Positions 35,682 to 44,098 of a DNA stretch of 64,000 nucleotides are shown piece after piece. The translations under genes were made by a program, and so were the position numbers. Numbering within the stretch: position 1 is the first letter of the stretch; every line of letters begins with the position of its first letter. This stretch comes from Natronosalvus amylolyticus (lineage in GTDB: Archaea; Halobacteriota; Halobacteria; Halobacteriales; Natrialbaceae): contig NZ_CP101156.1 of the NCBI RefSeq assembly GCF_024298845.1, positions 62,001 through 126,000 of the forward strand, written 5' to 3'. A model generated the notes under the pieces. The model saw only the letters and a list, made by a program, of their open reading frames with translations, was not told the DNA's origin and did not search any database.

Positions 35682-36698
35682 TTACACTTCGAGGTCGACA
35701 TCGATCCGTTCACCCGTTCGAGCGGACTCGTAGGCCGCCTGGGTGAGCGCCGTTACGGTGAGGGCATCCCGGGCAGTCGCCGGTGGCTCGGTCCCCTCTC
35801 GAACGCTCTCGAGGAACGCATCGGCTCGCGTTTGCTCGTGTCGTGGGTCGATGTAAGGATGGTGTTCGCTGCTGTCGCGTTCGATTTCGAACACCCGTCT
35901 CGAACCCCACTCTTTGCCCTCGAGGTAGACCGCACCTTCGTCGTCCCAGATGTGAACGTGTTCTCTGACGGCTGGCGCGTCGCCGAGAAATGAAAACGTC
36001 CCGGTCGCACCGTTGGAAAAGCGAACGTCGAGATGGGCCCGTCTGTCGATTCGTTGTTCGTCGTCGTGAAAATCCATCGTGGCGCGGACGGATTCTGGCT
36101 CCAGGCCGGTCGTCCAGCAGACGCCATCGAGGACGTGACTGCCCGTATCGGCGAGAAAGCCGCCGCCAGATAGCGAGGGCTCGAGTCGCCAGGTCCCTGC
36201 GGAGTCAGCGATCCAGTCCTGGGTGATCGAGGCAGTCACCCACGTCGGCTCCCGGTCGCGATAGCGTTTCCTGGCGTGTCGAAACGCCGTCTGCAGGTGA
36301 CGCTGGTAGCCCACCATCAGCGTCGGTTCCTCCTCGTGTGCAGTCCGAGCGGCGAGGGCTTTCGCGTGCTCAGGGTCGACGGCCAGTGGCTTGTCGCAGT
36401 ATACAGCCAACCCGTGGTCCATGGCAGCCACCACCTGTTCGTAGTGAACGGTGTGGGGCGTCCCGACGAGAACGGCGTCGAGTGGGGCGTCCTCGAGCAT
36501 TGATTCGTACTCGCGATAGCGCTGAGTGGGCGGTATCGAAAACCGATCACCAACGAGTTCGAGCCGACCTCCATCGACGTCACAGACCGCGACGACGTCG
36601 CCATCCGGGTGCTGGACGAATCCCTCGCCGACGACGGTGCCGATGTAGCCGAGGCCAACGATGCCGACTCGAGTGGATTCGTGTGTCTGTTTTGCCAT
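35682..36698 (-). CDS. Gfo/Idh/MocA-family oxidoreductase
   Basis: 338 residues from ATG 36698 (MAKQTHESTRVGIVGLGYIG). The NAD(P)-binding motif VGLGYIG is followed by VLVGTPHTVHYEQVVAAMDH and the catalytic-Lys segment AVYCDKPLAVDP, then the C-terminal alpha/beta domain with GGGFLADTGSHVLDGVCWTT. These enzymes oxidise or reduce sugars or inositols; substrate unknown. The upstream open frame to 37085 overlaps the glutaredoxin gene on the other strand and is not used. Confidence 0.92.
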   Translation of the reverse strand: MAKQTHESTRVGIVGLGYIGTVVGEGFVQHPDGDVVAVCDVDGGRLELVGDRFSIPPTQRYREYESMLEDAPLDAVLVGTPHTVHYEQVVAAMDHGLAVYCDKPLAVDPEHAKALAARTAHEEEPTLMVGYQRHLQTAFRHARKRYRDREPTWVTASITQDWIADSAGTWRLEPSLSGGGFLADTGSHVLDGVCWTTGLEPESVRATMDFHDDEQRIDRRAHLDVRFSNGATGTFSFLGDAPAVREHVHIWDDEGAVYLEGKEWGSRRVFEIERDSSEHHPYIDPRHEQTRADAFLESVREGTEPPATARDALTVTALTQAAYESARTGERIDVDLEV

Positions 36699-36860
36699 AC
36701 CCTCGATTACGATGACCCTGTATAACCCGTTTGGCCCGTTATCCGGCCCGTACGCCAGTCGTACCTGCCGCTGTCTGGATGCGTCGACCACGGACGGAGA
36801 AAACCAGCGGGGTCCGCCGACACCGCTGTTACTTTTGTACTGGCGTGCTAACGGCGTTCT

Positions 36861-37100
36861 ATGTCCATCACGTTGTACGAACTCGAGGACTGTCCGTTTT
36901 GTATCAAAGTCGCCGAGGCGCTTCAGGAAGCCGATGTGGAGTACGAATCGGTTTGGACGGACGCCCTGCATTCCGACCGTGACGAAGTCAAACGCGTCTC
37001 CGGACAGCGTGGGGTCCCCGTCCTCGTCGACAACGAGCGTGGCGTCACGATGGCAGAATCGGACAACATCCTCGAGTACGTCCAACGCACGCTGGCCTAA
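36861..37100 (+). CDS. Glutaredoxin-like protein
   Basis: 79 residues with thioredoxin fold. The redox motif CPFC (Cys11, Cys14) follows the first strand ITLYELEDC; RGVPVLVDNE holds the cis-Pro and the end matches the GST N-terminal/glutaredoxin group (AESDNILEYVQ). ACTTTTGTA at 36830-36838 is a suitable TATA box. Reduces disulfides, probably with gamma-glutamylcysteine or thioredoxin reductase, since haloarchaea lack glutathione. Confidence 0.92.
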   Translation: MSITLYELEDCPFCIKVAEALQEADVEYESVWTDALHSDRDEVKRVSGQRGVPVLVDNERGVTMAESDNILEYVQRTLA

Positions 37101-37515
37101 CTCGACCCGGGCGTCCGGTCAGTGGCAGGGTCTTCGTTTCCCCGAGGAGTGACAGAGTCATCGTCTCCCGACCAACCAAGCGCTCGAACCCCTGGGTAGG
37201 TGGGTGCTACCTCGTGCGTATTTCCACCCTGCCAACGTTTGGTATTGGTTATCCTTCCACGAGGGAGTCCATAACAAAACTCACGGCGACCATCGGTTGA
37301 CGTGCGGGGCGTTGAACCCCCGTCGGGTGTGCGCTCGGTTCCACGACCCTGTCGAGTGCTGTGCGTTCGTGCCCGGATGTCTCGGATCGGACTCGCCCCC
37401 GTTTCGAGTACGCTCATGTCTCTCGATCAGGTGGGACCCCCGCCCCACCTGATTCACTAAAATACTTCTTTTAGCTACCGTGATTTATACCCGTTCGGCA
37501 TCACAAAGAGGGTGT
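37101..37515. other. Intergenic stretch of 415 bases with strong hairpin and promoter
   Basis: No gene seen. It contains an exact inverted repeat at 37426-37453 and the promoter TGATTTATAC at 37481-37490, 26-35 bases before the lipoprotein ATG. The middle part (37240-37400) is unremarkable. Confidence 0.5.
37426..37453. repeat. Perfect 10-bp inverted repeat
   Basis: ATCAGGTGGG (37426-37435) and CCCACCTGAT (37444-37453) are exact complements around the eight-base loop ACCCCCGC. It lies 28 bases upstream of the lipoprotein TATA box. It could be an operator, a terminator of a transcript from the left, or an RNA hairpin. Confidence 0.6.
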
Positions 37516-38223
37516 ATGAAGCAAACACGACGGCGTGTGTTGCTCGGCGTTGGAACCGGCACTGCAGCAGTACTCGCGGGCTGTCTCGGTGATAGTCCGG
37601 ACCCTGCAGCAGGTTCTGACGACGATGACGATTCCGATGACACCAACGAATCGGGGGACGATACTGGCGACGACCAGTCTGACGACGGCGATGACACTGT
37701 TGAGGAATCTACAGATGACGAGAGTGACGAAGAAGCAGACTCCGAGGATCAAGAGGCCGAGACCCAGACCGCTGGCTCCGTTGTTGATCACCACACAGCC
37801 TCATACAACGCGACGAACGGCGGGACCTCGATAGAACAGTTCCGACGACGCGACGGGGCAACGGAGTACTTCGAAGGCGTCGAGAACGAGCAGGTCGATG
37901 CACTCGTTGAAGACACCGACTTCGACGCCGACCTGCTCGTCGCCCTCGAGACCGAAGGGACCAACGGCTGCTATAAACTCCTGGTCGAGTCAATCGAAAC
38001 GGACGACGAGGGCGGCGTCGATATGGTTGCTCGAGCGACCGACACTTCGAGCGATGACGAGGCCTGCACCGACCATATCCCGAACCTTGGCTTGCTCGTC
38101 CGCGTGGTCTTCGATGGCGAACGGCCCAACCAGGGGTCGTACCGAGTCATCGACGGCTGGGGCGAAGAACACGGCTATAGCTGGGCGAGCGATAGCGCAT
38201 CAGACAGCGAAACTGACGGCTGA
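37516..38223 (+). CDS. Tat-exported lipoprotein with acidic linker
   Basis: 235 residues from ATG 37516. The leader has the twin-arginine motif TRRRVLLGVG and the lipobox LAGC (Cys22), so the protein is exported folded and lipid-anchored outside. Residues 30-85 are an almost pure D/E/S/T linker. The C-terminal 140 residues form a small domain (YFEGVENEQVDALVEDTDFD, VRVVFDGERPNQGSYRVIDGW) that I do not recognise. Such linkers are typical cell-surface spacers of haloarchaea. Its own TATA box lies at 37484-37490. Confidence 0.85.
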   Translation: MKQTRRRVLLGVGTGTAAVLAGCLGDSPDPAAGSDDDDDSDDTNESGDDTGDDQSDDGDDTVEESTDDESDEEADSEDQEAETQTAGSVVDHHTASYNATNGGTSIEQFRRRDGATEYFEGVENEQVDALVEDTDFDADLLVALETEGTNGCYKLLVESIETDDEGGVDMVARATDTSSDDEACTDHIPNLGLLVRVVFDGERPNQGSYRVIDGWGEEHGYSWASDSASDSETDG

Positions 38224-38291
38224 GGAGTGCCAAAGTCGGCAATAAGGCTCCCCAGAATCGGCGATAACGATACGCCGCAGACACCACGTTT

Positions 38292-38969
38292 TCAGCGAAC
38301 GCTTGCGCGGTCGATCCAGCCCTGTAACCGTTTGGCAGAGATATCCGTCTCTGCTGAGAGACTGTCTGCGTCTGCGGCGGCCAGATCCGCGACAGTCTTT
38401 ACGCCCGCTCCCTCGAGGCGGTCGGCGTAGGCCGGTCCAATTCCTTTGATGACGTTTACGGGTTCGCTTTGCTCCTCGCTCGAGGCCTCCGAAGGCTCGT
38501 TCGATTCGTCGTCACTCGAGGTTGTTTCTGTGTCCGCGTCCTCCTCGTCGTCACTTTCGGCATCTGCATCGGTATCTTCGTCGTCGCCGTCGGCATCTGC
38601 ATCGACATCTTCGTCGTCGACTGGACCTCCCGCATCGTCAGCCCCGTCATCCGCATCGCCTCCGTCTGCGGTTTCGCCGACTGTTTGTGCTTCTGCCGAG
38701 TCAGTCGATGATTCGTCAACGTCAGGATCGGTCGGACCCGCCGCCTCCGCGGGTTCGGCAGCCTGCTCCGGTTCGTCCGGGATGTCGGTCATCGCGCCGG
38801 TCGAACTCGAGGCGTCCGTCCCGGCCGCAGCGGCGTCATCGAGATCGACGTCAGTTTCGTCCCGTTCACGTTCGACAGTCACGCCGATGTCGCGGCCATC
38901 GCGTTGGCGAGAATCAGCGTCGCGACTGCCCAACCCGAGCAGTGATTTGAGTTTCTGCAGGAGTCCCAT
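38292..38969 (-). CDS. Helix-hairpin-helix protein with long acidic linker
   Basis: 225 residues from ATG 38969 (MGLLQKLKSLLGLGSRDADS). An N-terminal helix (1-15) is followed by 150 residues of acidic low complexity with D-A-D-D and D-E-E repeats. The last 60 residues are a helix-hairpin-helix pair: VNVIKGIGPAYADRLEGAGV and VADLAAADADSLS. The two-HhH end binds DNA non-specifically in other proteins or serves as a protein module. Similar HhH tails occur on haloarchaeal DNA-associated proteins. Function unknown. Confidence 0.8.
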   Translation of the reverse strand: MGLLQKLKSLLGLGSRDADSRQRDGRDIGVTVERERDETDVDLDDAAAAGTDASSSTGAMTDIPDEPEQAAEPAEAAGPTDPDVDESSTDSAEAQTVGETADGGDADDGADDAGGPVDDEDVDADADGDDEDTDADAESDDEEDADTETTSSDDESNEPSEASSEEQSEPVNVIKGIGPAYADRLEGAGVKTVADLAAADADSLSAETDISAKRLQGWIDRASVR

Positions 38970-39088
38970 TGGTCGGTCGTAGTTGCCAGCAATACTTAAA
39001 GCCGTCTGATACAATCAGTGGTCCGGAGTCACCATCCTGCGTGATATATTACACACTCGAGGTGCAACAAAAGAGCGTGGCTGGGGCG

Positions 39089-39895
39089 CTACAGTCGAGA
39101 GCGTAAGGCGTCGTTCATCACGTCGACCGGAGCGTCCCGTCCCGTCCATCGCTCGAGGGCTTCGATACCTTGATACAGCAACATCCAGGCGCCGTCGACG
39201 GTCGTGGCACCAGCGGCGGCGGCATCTCGAAGCAATCGGGTCTCGAGTGGACGATAGACGGCGTCCATCACCGCGAGGTCGCCGTGTAACGCCTCGGCGG
39301 GAACGGGCGTCTCGTCCGATTCCATCCCGACGCTCGTCGCGTTGACGAGGACGTCCGCTTCCTCGAGAACCTCGGGGAGAGACTCGAGACCGCCGCCGGT
39401 CGCACCGGGGATGGCGTCGGCGAGGGCTGTCGCCTTCGAGGCAGTTCGGTTACGGATTCTGACCCGTGCGCCTTCGTCGGCGAGTCCGAACGCGATGGCT
39501 CGGCCGGCACCGCCTGCACCGACGACCACGGCCGTGGCTCCCTCGAGTGTCACGTCGTGGTCGCACAAGGCACGAATTGCTCCGATAGCGTCCGTGTTGT
39601 GTCCGGTCGGCTGCTCGCCCGAAAAGTCGACGGTGTTTACCGCCCCGATCCGGGTTGCGAGGGGGTCGGCGTCGACGATGGCACAGACGTCCTGTTTGAA
39701 CGGAATCGTGACGTTGAGCCCGGCGATGCCGAGCGCGTTGGCACCGTCGAGCGCTCGCTCGAGGGTGGCCCGGTCGTTCTCGGGTTCGAACGTGACGTAG
39801 CGAGCCTCGAGGTCGAGGGCGTCGTAGGCCGCTTCGTGCATCGGTGGTGAGAGCGAGTGGCCGACGGGATTGCCGAGGAGGCCGAAGACGTACAT
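39089..39895 (-). CDS. aroE: Shikimate dehydrogenase
   Basis: 268 residues. The substrate site reads [17 protein letters not shown] near residue 8 and [10 protein letters not shown] near 61 with the catalytic Lys; the NADP-binding part is [20 protein letters not shown] near 122, followed by [27 protein letters not shown] closes the fold. It reduces dehydroshikimate in the chorismate pathway, which feeds the pab operon of this window. The promoter TTATAC is at 39923-39928 on its strand, next to a tandem repeat. Confidence 0.95.
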   Translation of the reverse strand: MYVFGLLGNPVGHSLSPPMHEAAYDALDLEARYVTFEPENDRATLERALDGANALGIAGLNVTIPFKQDVCAIVDADPLATRIGAVNTVDFSGEQPTGHNTDAIGAIRALCDHDVTLEGATAVVVGAGGAGRAIAFGLADEGARVRIRNRTASKATALADAIPGATGGGLESLPEVLEEADVLVNATSVGMESDETPVPAEALHGDLAVMDAVYRPLETRLLRDAAAAGATTVDGAWMLLYQGIEALERWTGRDAPVDVMNDALRSRL

Positions 39896-40214
39896 AGTAC
39901 TCGCAACCAGTCAGTCCCAACGTATAACGGATGTGTCTCCGGCAGCGACTACGGCCACCATGTCACCAGCAGCGACTACGGCCACCTTGTCGCCGGCAAC
40001 GACGGCCACCTTGTCGCCGGCAACGACGGCCACCTTGTCGCCGGCAACGACGGCCACCTTGTCGCCGGCAACGACGGCCACCATGTCACCAGCAACGACG
40101 AGGGCCAGCTCGCGCTGTCGTCTCTCACCACACTCGAGCGAATCGACAAGCAGCACGGATGAATCGGTTAATCGCTTTTCTTATACGCCAGACAGAACAA
40201 GGACTGGCTATCCT
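39896..40214. other. Divergent intergenic region aroE / CaCA exchanger
   Basis: It contains, from left to right, the aroE TATA box (minus strand, 39923-39928), the tandem repeat 39934-40106, a spacer, and the exchanger TATA box TTATAC at 40181-40186. Both genes read away from it. All six frames are largely open, but no separate gene is supported. Confidence 0.6.
39934..40106. repeat. Tandem repeat of 27- and 24-bp units
   Basis: Two 27-base units (39934-39960, 39961-39987), then four 24-base units (39988-40083; the first three identical, the last differing in its final base) of type TGTCGCCGGCAACGACGGCC + ACCT, and a degenerate unit to 40106. Unit lengths are multiples of three, so the frames stay open: one plus frame gives SPATTATL repeats and runs on into the exchanger, another VAGNDGHL, the minus strand VVAGDKVA. 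TATA boxes on both sides argue that it is non-coding, though the codon periodicity is curious. Confidence 0.9.
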
Positions 40215-41159
40215 ATGCTCGAGGGCGTCGCACTGCACCTACTGTTTTTGGCAGCGGGCATCGTCGCCCTGTTCATCGGTGCGGAGTTGCTGGTCAAGGG
40301 TGCTGGCCGACTGGCGCTCGGGCTTGGATTACGTTCGGCGACCGTCGGTGTGACAGTCGTGGCGTTCGCCACCACTTCGCCGGAACTGTTCGTTGCGATG
40401 CTCGGTGCACTGGACGTGTCGGCCGACGTCGGTCTCGGCACCATCGTTGGGTCGAACATCGCAAACATCGGCCTGGTGCTCGGCGTTGCCGCAGTGATTC
40501 ATCCCCTGACGATTAGCGAGCGAGTCATGCGACGACACGTCCCGTTCATGGTACTCGCTGCTGTTTTGTTGCCACTCGTCGCTATCGATGGGGTGATCGG
40601 TCGCCTCGAGGGGGCGTTTTTGCTCGTCGTCCTCGCCGGATTCACGGGGTACATTCTCTACTCCGTAAACGCCGACCCGGCAACGTTCGAAACGGATGTC
40701 CAAACACCCCGCGACCTCGAGTGGCGAGATGCCGGCCTCGTTATCGGTGGCCTGATTGCTCTCGTGATCGGCTCCCGGTGGCTGGTTTCGGGTGGCTCAT
40801 CGGTGTTGCTCGCGTTCGACGTCCCCGAGTTCATCGTCGGGCTAACCATCCTGGCGATCGGGACGTCGCTGCCCGAACTGGCTGCCTCGGCTGTGGGCGC
40901 CGCCCGTGGGGAAACCGGGTTCGTCATCGGCAACGTGATCGGCTCGAACATTTACAACATTCTGGCGGTGCTCGGTCTGCTTGCGCTCGTCGTGCCGATT
41001 TCGGTCTCGCCGGCCGTACTCCGCTTCGAATTACCCCTGGTCGTCGGATTCACGGTACTGCTGGTTGGGATGATGGGCTATGGTCGCCGGCTCACGCGTC
41101 TCGATGGCGCGGTTTTACTGGTCGCCTACGGCGTGTTCATGTGGTTCCTGTTCACCTGA
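40215..41159 (+). CDS. Ca2+/Na+ exchanger (CaCA family), copy 1
   Basis: 314 residues from ATG 40215, 29-34 bases downstream of TTATAC. Ten or eleven helices form two inverted halves. The alpha-repeats are VAFATTSPELFVAMLGAL and GTIVGSNIANIGLVLG in the first half and AIGTSLPELAASAVGA and GNVIGSNIYNILAVLG in the second, with the ion-binding Glu of SPELF and LPELA. It should exchange Ca2+ for Na+ or H+ at the membrane. The in-frame upstream extension through the tandem repeat is rejected because it would begin before the promoter. Confidence 0.93.
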   Translation: MLEGVALHLLFLAAGIVALFIGAELLVKGAGRLALGLGLRSATVGVTVVAFATTSPELFVAMLGALDVSADVGLGTIVGSNIANIGLVLGVAAVIHPLTISERVMRRHVPFMVLAAVLLPLVAIDGVIGRLEGAFLLVVLAGFTGYILYSVNADPATFETDVQTPRDLEWRDAGLVIGGLIALVIGSRWLVSGGSSVLLAFDVPEFIVGLTILAIGTSLPELAASAVGAARGETGFVIGNVIGSNIYNILAVLGLLALVVPISVSPAVLRFELPLVVGFTVLLVGMMGYGRRLTRLDGAVLLVAYGVFMWFLFT

Positions 41160-41233
41160 GTGGTACGTCACGTCCGAGGGCCCCTTTGCTCGAAAACGGT
41201 GCCTATTCAGTGACCCACCGCACAGTACCCACC

Positions 41234-42583
41234 GTGATAGCCATCGTCGAGAGTCGAGCAGACCGTGCCTCGAGTCACATCTGTCGGCACTTGCGCGAAC
41301 TGACCGAGTGGGAGCGACGCGTCGACGATACCCGCCCTGATGCGGATGGAGGCGGTACCTACTACGTGACGACGGGTGCCGAACTCCGGTCGTTCGACGA
41401 CCTCCATCTTCACCTCGAGTCGCCCGCTGACGCCTTCGAGGCCGATCCCGAACTGCTGGTGTTTGCCTCCCGGCACTCGGGCAACACCGGGCCGCTGTTG
41501 ACCGCCCACTCCACCGGCAACGTCGGCCCGGCCGAGTTCGGCGGGGCAGATTACGCCGTGGCCGAGGCCGCACCGAACGCGCTCAGCGCCCTCCTCGAGG
41601 CCTTCGACAGGTATGTGCCCGAGGGATACGACACCGGACTCGAGTGTACGCACCACGGCCCCACCGCTGTCGGGTGTCCGTCGCTGTTCGCCGAACTCGG
41701 TAGCGACGACGAACAGTGGGACGACCCGGCGGGTGCCCGAGCGGTCGCGAAGGCAATCCTCGAATTGCGTGGAGTTCCGGCCCACGGCCCCCGGCAGGTC
41801 GTCGGTTTCGGGGGCAATCACTACGTGCCTCGTTTCGAGCGCATCGTTCGGGAGACGCCGTGGGCCGTCGGTCACGTCGCAGCAGACTGGGCACTCGAGG
41901 CGATGGGCGACCCGGCCGACCATCCGGGTGTGCTCGAGGCACTGTTCGAGGCCAGCGACACGAACTACGCCGTCATCGACGACGAGTGGCCGAAACTCGA
42001 GACACTCCTCGAGGAGACGGGCTATTCGGTCGTGAGCGAAACCTGGCTCCGAACGGTCGGTGACAGACCGCTGGATCTCGTCGAATCAATCGAAACCCGA
42101 CTCGGACCGATCGACGACGGTGTCCGATTCGGCGAAATCGAAGCGGACGCGTTTTCGGTCGCCTCGCTGCCGAGTGAACTGTTCTCGGCGGCCGAACTCG
42201 TCGACTCGCAAGCAGTGTGGGACGCTGTTGGGGAACACGCCGTCGCCTTCGAAACCCGAAATGGGAGCAGCCGAATCGGCGAGCGTGTGGCACTGCCGGT
42301 AGCGGAGACGACTGCCGACGGCGGGACGCCCAGGTCACACCTCGAGCGACTCGTTCGAACCATCTGTTCGGTCCTCGAGCGCGAGTACGAACGGGTAACG
42401 ATGACCGAGGACACCGTCACTCTCGAGCAACGGGTGTTCGATCCGGAACTGGCTCGAGCTGCCGGCGTGCCCGAAGGTCCGGCATTCGGCCGACTTTCCA
42501 ACGGCGAAACCGTCACCGTTGACGGGACGCGGGTCGAAGCGAGCGACGTGCACCGAACCGAAACCACAATCGTTTCGTGGTGA
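41234..42583 (+). CDS. dtdA: D-aminoacyl-tRNA deacylase (DTD2/DtdA)
   Basis: 449 residues from GTG 41234, taken because family members begin (M)IAIVESRADRAS; GTG 41210 is an alternative. Family blocks: FASRHSGNTGPLLTAHSTGN, CTHHGPTAVGCPSLFAELGS and GFGGNHYVPRFERI. The His residues in these are the metal and active site of the archaeal-type deacylase, which frees D-amino acids from mischarged tRNA. After residue 280 a second region of about 170 residues follows (WAVGHVAADWAL before it), a haloarchaeal extension whose role is unclear. It precedes ftsZ1 by 190 bases. Confidence 0.9.
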   Translation: MIAIVESRADRASSHICRHLRELTEWERRVDDTRPDADGGGTYYVTTGAELRSFDDLHLHLESPADAFEADPELLVFASRHSGNTGPLLTAHSTGNVGPAEFGGADYAVAEAAPNALSALLEAFDRYVPEGYDTGLECTHHGPTAVGCPSLFAELGSDDEQWDDPAGARAVAKAILELRGVPAHGPRQVVGFGGNHYVPRFERIVRETPWAVGHVAADWALEAMGDPADHPGVLEALFEASDTNYAVIDDEWPKLETLLEETGYSVVSETWLRTVGDRPLDLVESIETRLGPIDDGVRFGEIEADAFSVASLPSELFSAAELVDSQAVWDAVGEHAVAFETRNGSSRIGERVALPVAETTADGGTPRSHLERLVRTICSVLEREYERVTMTEDTVTLEQRVFDPELARAAGVPEGPAFGRLSNGETVTVDGTRVEASDVHRTETTIVSW

Positions 42584-42627
42584 CGCGGGACGGGCCGAAC
42601 GGATACTGTGGTAACACATTCTTATCC

Positions 42628-42650
42628 CGAGGTAATCGGTTGTTACCTCG
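42628..42650. repeat. Perfect 8-bp hairpin
   Basis: CGAGGTAA (42628-42635) and TTACCTCG (42643-42650) pair around TCGGTTG. It stands 45 bases after the dtdA stop codon, so it may end that transcript, though no T-run follows. Confidence 0.5.
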
Positions 42651-42707
42651 ATGCTGCATATTGCTTCTAGTAGTACTGGTGATGTATATGTTCCTCATCC
42701 AACTTGT

Positions 42708-42725
42708 GTCTGACGCCCGTCAGAC
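42708..42725. promoter_or_regulatory. ftsZ1: 18-bp palindrome upstream of ftsZ1 promoter
   Basis: GTCTGACG-CC-CGTCAGAC is an exact inverted repeat with a two-base centre. It lies 12 bases upstream of the ftsZ1 TATA element, where a dimeric regulator would act on the basal transcription factors. Confidence 0.55.
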
Positions 42726-42737
42726 TCGTGGGGGAAA

Positions 42738-42747
42738 GATAATAATA
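42738..42747 (+). promoter_or_regulatory. ftsZ1: TATA element of ftsZ1
   Basis: GATAATAATA with the purine-rich GGGGAAA (BRE-like) in front of it stands 26-35 bases before ATG 42773. The transcript is probably leaderless. Confidence 0.65.
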
Positions 42748-42772
42748 CTCCATCTGTAAGAAACGGGCAAGA

Positions 42773-43912
42773 ATGGACTCCATTGTCGAAGATGCCATCG
42801 ACGAGGCCGAATCGGGTGATTCTGGGTCGTTCCAGGAGCCGGCCGAGTCGAACCCGGCCGAGCAAGGCGGCGGGACTGGCACGATGACAGACGAGGAACT
42901 GCTCGAGGTACTCGATGACCTCCAAACCGATATTACCGTCGTCGGCTGTGGTGGTGCCGGCGGCAACACCGTCGACCGAATGAACGAGGAGGGAATTCAT
43001 GGGGCGAAACTGGTCGCCGCAAACACGGACGTCCAGCATCTGGTCGAAATCGAGGCCGACACCAAAATCCTGATGGGTGAACAGAAGACCTCCGGCCGTG
43101 GCGCTGGCTCGCTGCCACAGGTCGGTGAGGAGGCTGCCCTCGAGAGCCAACAGGACATCTACGACGCCATCGATGGTTCGGATATGGTGTTCGTCACGGC
43201 AGGTCTGGGTGGTGGAACTGGAACCGGTTCGGCACCCGTCGTCGCGAAAGCCGCCAGAGAATCCGGCGCACTGACGATCTCTATCGTCACGACGCCGTTT
43301 ACGGCCGAGGGCGAGGTTCGCCGGACGAACGCCGAAGCCGGTCTCGAGCGGCTTCGTGACGTTTCGGATACCGTCATCGTCGTCCCCAACGATCGACTGC
43401 TCGATTCGGTCGGGAAACTGCCCGTCCGCCAGGCGTTCAAAGTCAGCGACGAAGTGCTGATGCGCTCGGTCAAAGGAATCACCGAACTCATCACGAAACC
43501 CGGCCTCGTCAATCTGGACTTCGCCGACGTTCGAACCGTTATGGAACGCGGTGGCGTCGCGATGATCGGCCTCGGGGAGTCCGACTCGGAGGCCAAAGCC
43601 GAAGACTCGGTCAAGACGGCCCTTCGAAGCCCGCTGCTCGACGTCGACATCTCGGGTGCCAGCTCCGCGCTGGTCAACGTCACCGGTGGCAACGACATGT
43701 CCATCGAGGAGGCCGAAGGCGTCGTCGAAGAGATCTACGACCGCATCGACCCCGATGCCCGCATCATCTGGGGAACTTCGATCGACGAGTCGCTCGAGGG
43801 TCGCATGCGCACGATGATCGTCGTCACGGGCGTCGAATCCCCACAGATTTACGGCCGACCCGAGGGTGAAGCCGTCCAGCCACAGGGCCAGGATATCGAC
43901 TTCATCGACTGA
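42773..43912 (+). CDS. ftsZ1: Cell division GTPase FtsZ1
   Basis: 379 residues. The N-terminus [13 protein letters not shown] and an acidic leader of 50 residues are of the haloarchaeal FtsZ1 kind. The GTP-binding part has [15 protein letters not shown], the tubulin signature GGGTGTGSA at 146-154, and the T7 loop NLDFADV at 247-253 that activates GTP hydrolysis in the next subunit. It polymerises into the ring at mid-cell and in haloarchaea works with FtsZ2 in division. The secE-nusG genes that follow ftsZ in several euryarchaea are not seen here. Confidence 0.97.
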   Translation: MDSIVEDAIDEAESGDSGSFQEPAESNPAEQGGGTGTMTDEELLEVLDDLQTDITVVGCGGAGGNTVDRMNEEGIHGAKLVAANTDVQHLVEIEADTKILMGEQKTSGRGAGSLPQVGEEAALESQQDIYDAIDGSDMVFVTAGLGGGTGTGSAPVVAKAARESGALTISIVTTPFTAEGEVRRTNAEAGLERLRDVSDTVIVVPNDRLLDSVGKLPVRQAFKVSDEVLMRSVKGITELITKPGLVNLDFADVRTVMERGGVAMIGLGESDSEAKAEDSVKTALRSPLLDVDISGASSALVNVTGGNDMSIEEAEGVVEEIYDRIDPDARIIWGTSIDESLEGRMRTMIVVTGVESPQIYGRPEGEAVQPQGQDIDFID

Positions 43913-44098
43913 GACGGGGTACAGTCGTCGGTAGAAGATCGTTATCCCGGGAATTCGGTCTCGATGATTCCAAAATCGGGCCTGAACGACCCAGAGCCGC
44001 CTCATATCGTTTCGACCTCGTTTGACTTTTCGCCGAGCAGTTCCTCGTAGAGCGCTCTCGACTCGTTACGTCGTCACGTCCGGCTGTGCACCGGCTAT
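43913..44098. other. Intergenic stretch with possible gene remnant
   Basis: On the minus strand a short frame ends RRNESRALYEELLGEKSNEV plus ETI (stop near 44009) and looks protein-like, but a TGA stands in front of it in the same frame after VHSRT. A small gene broken by a stop would fit; it is too short to prove. Confidence 0.3.

Noticed and set aside
36699-37085. N-terminal extension of the oxidoreductase frame by 129 codons
   Set aside because: It lies over the glutaredoxin gene on the other strand and precedes the usual family start MAKQ...VGIVGLGYIG.
39934-40106. CRISPR array
   Set aside because: Units are directly adjacent with no unique spacers, so it is a plain tandem repeat.
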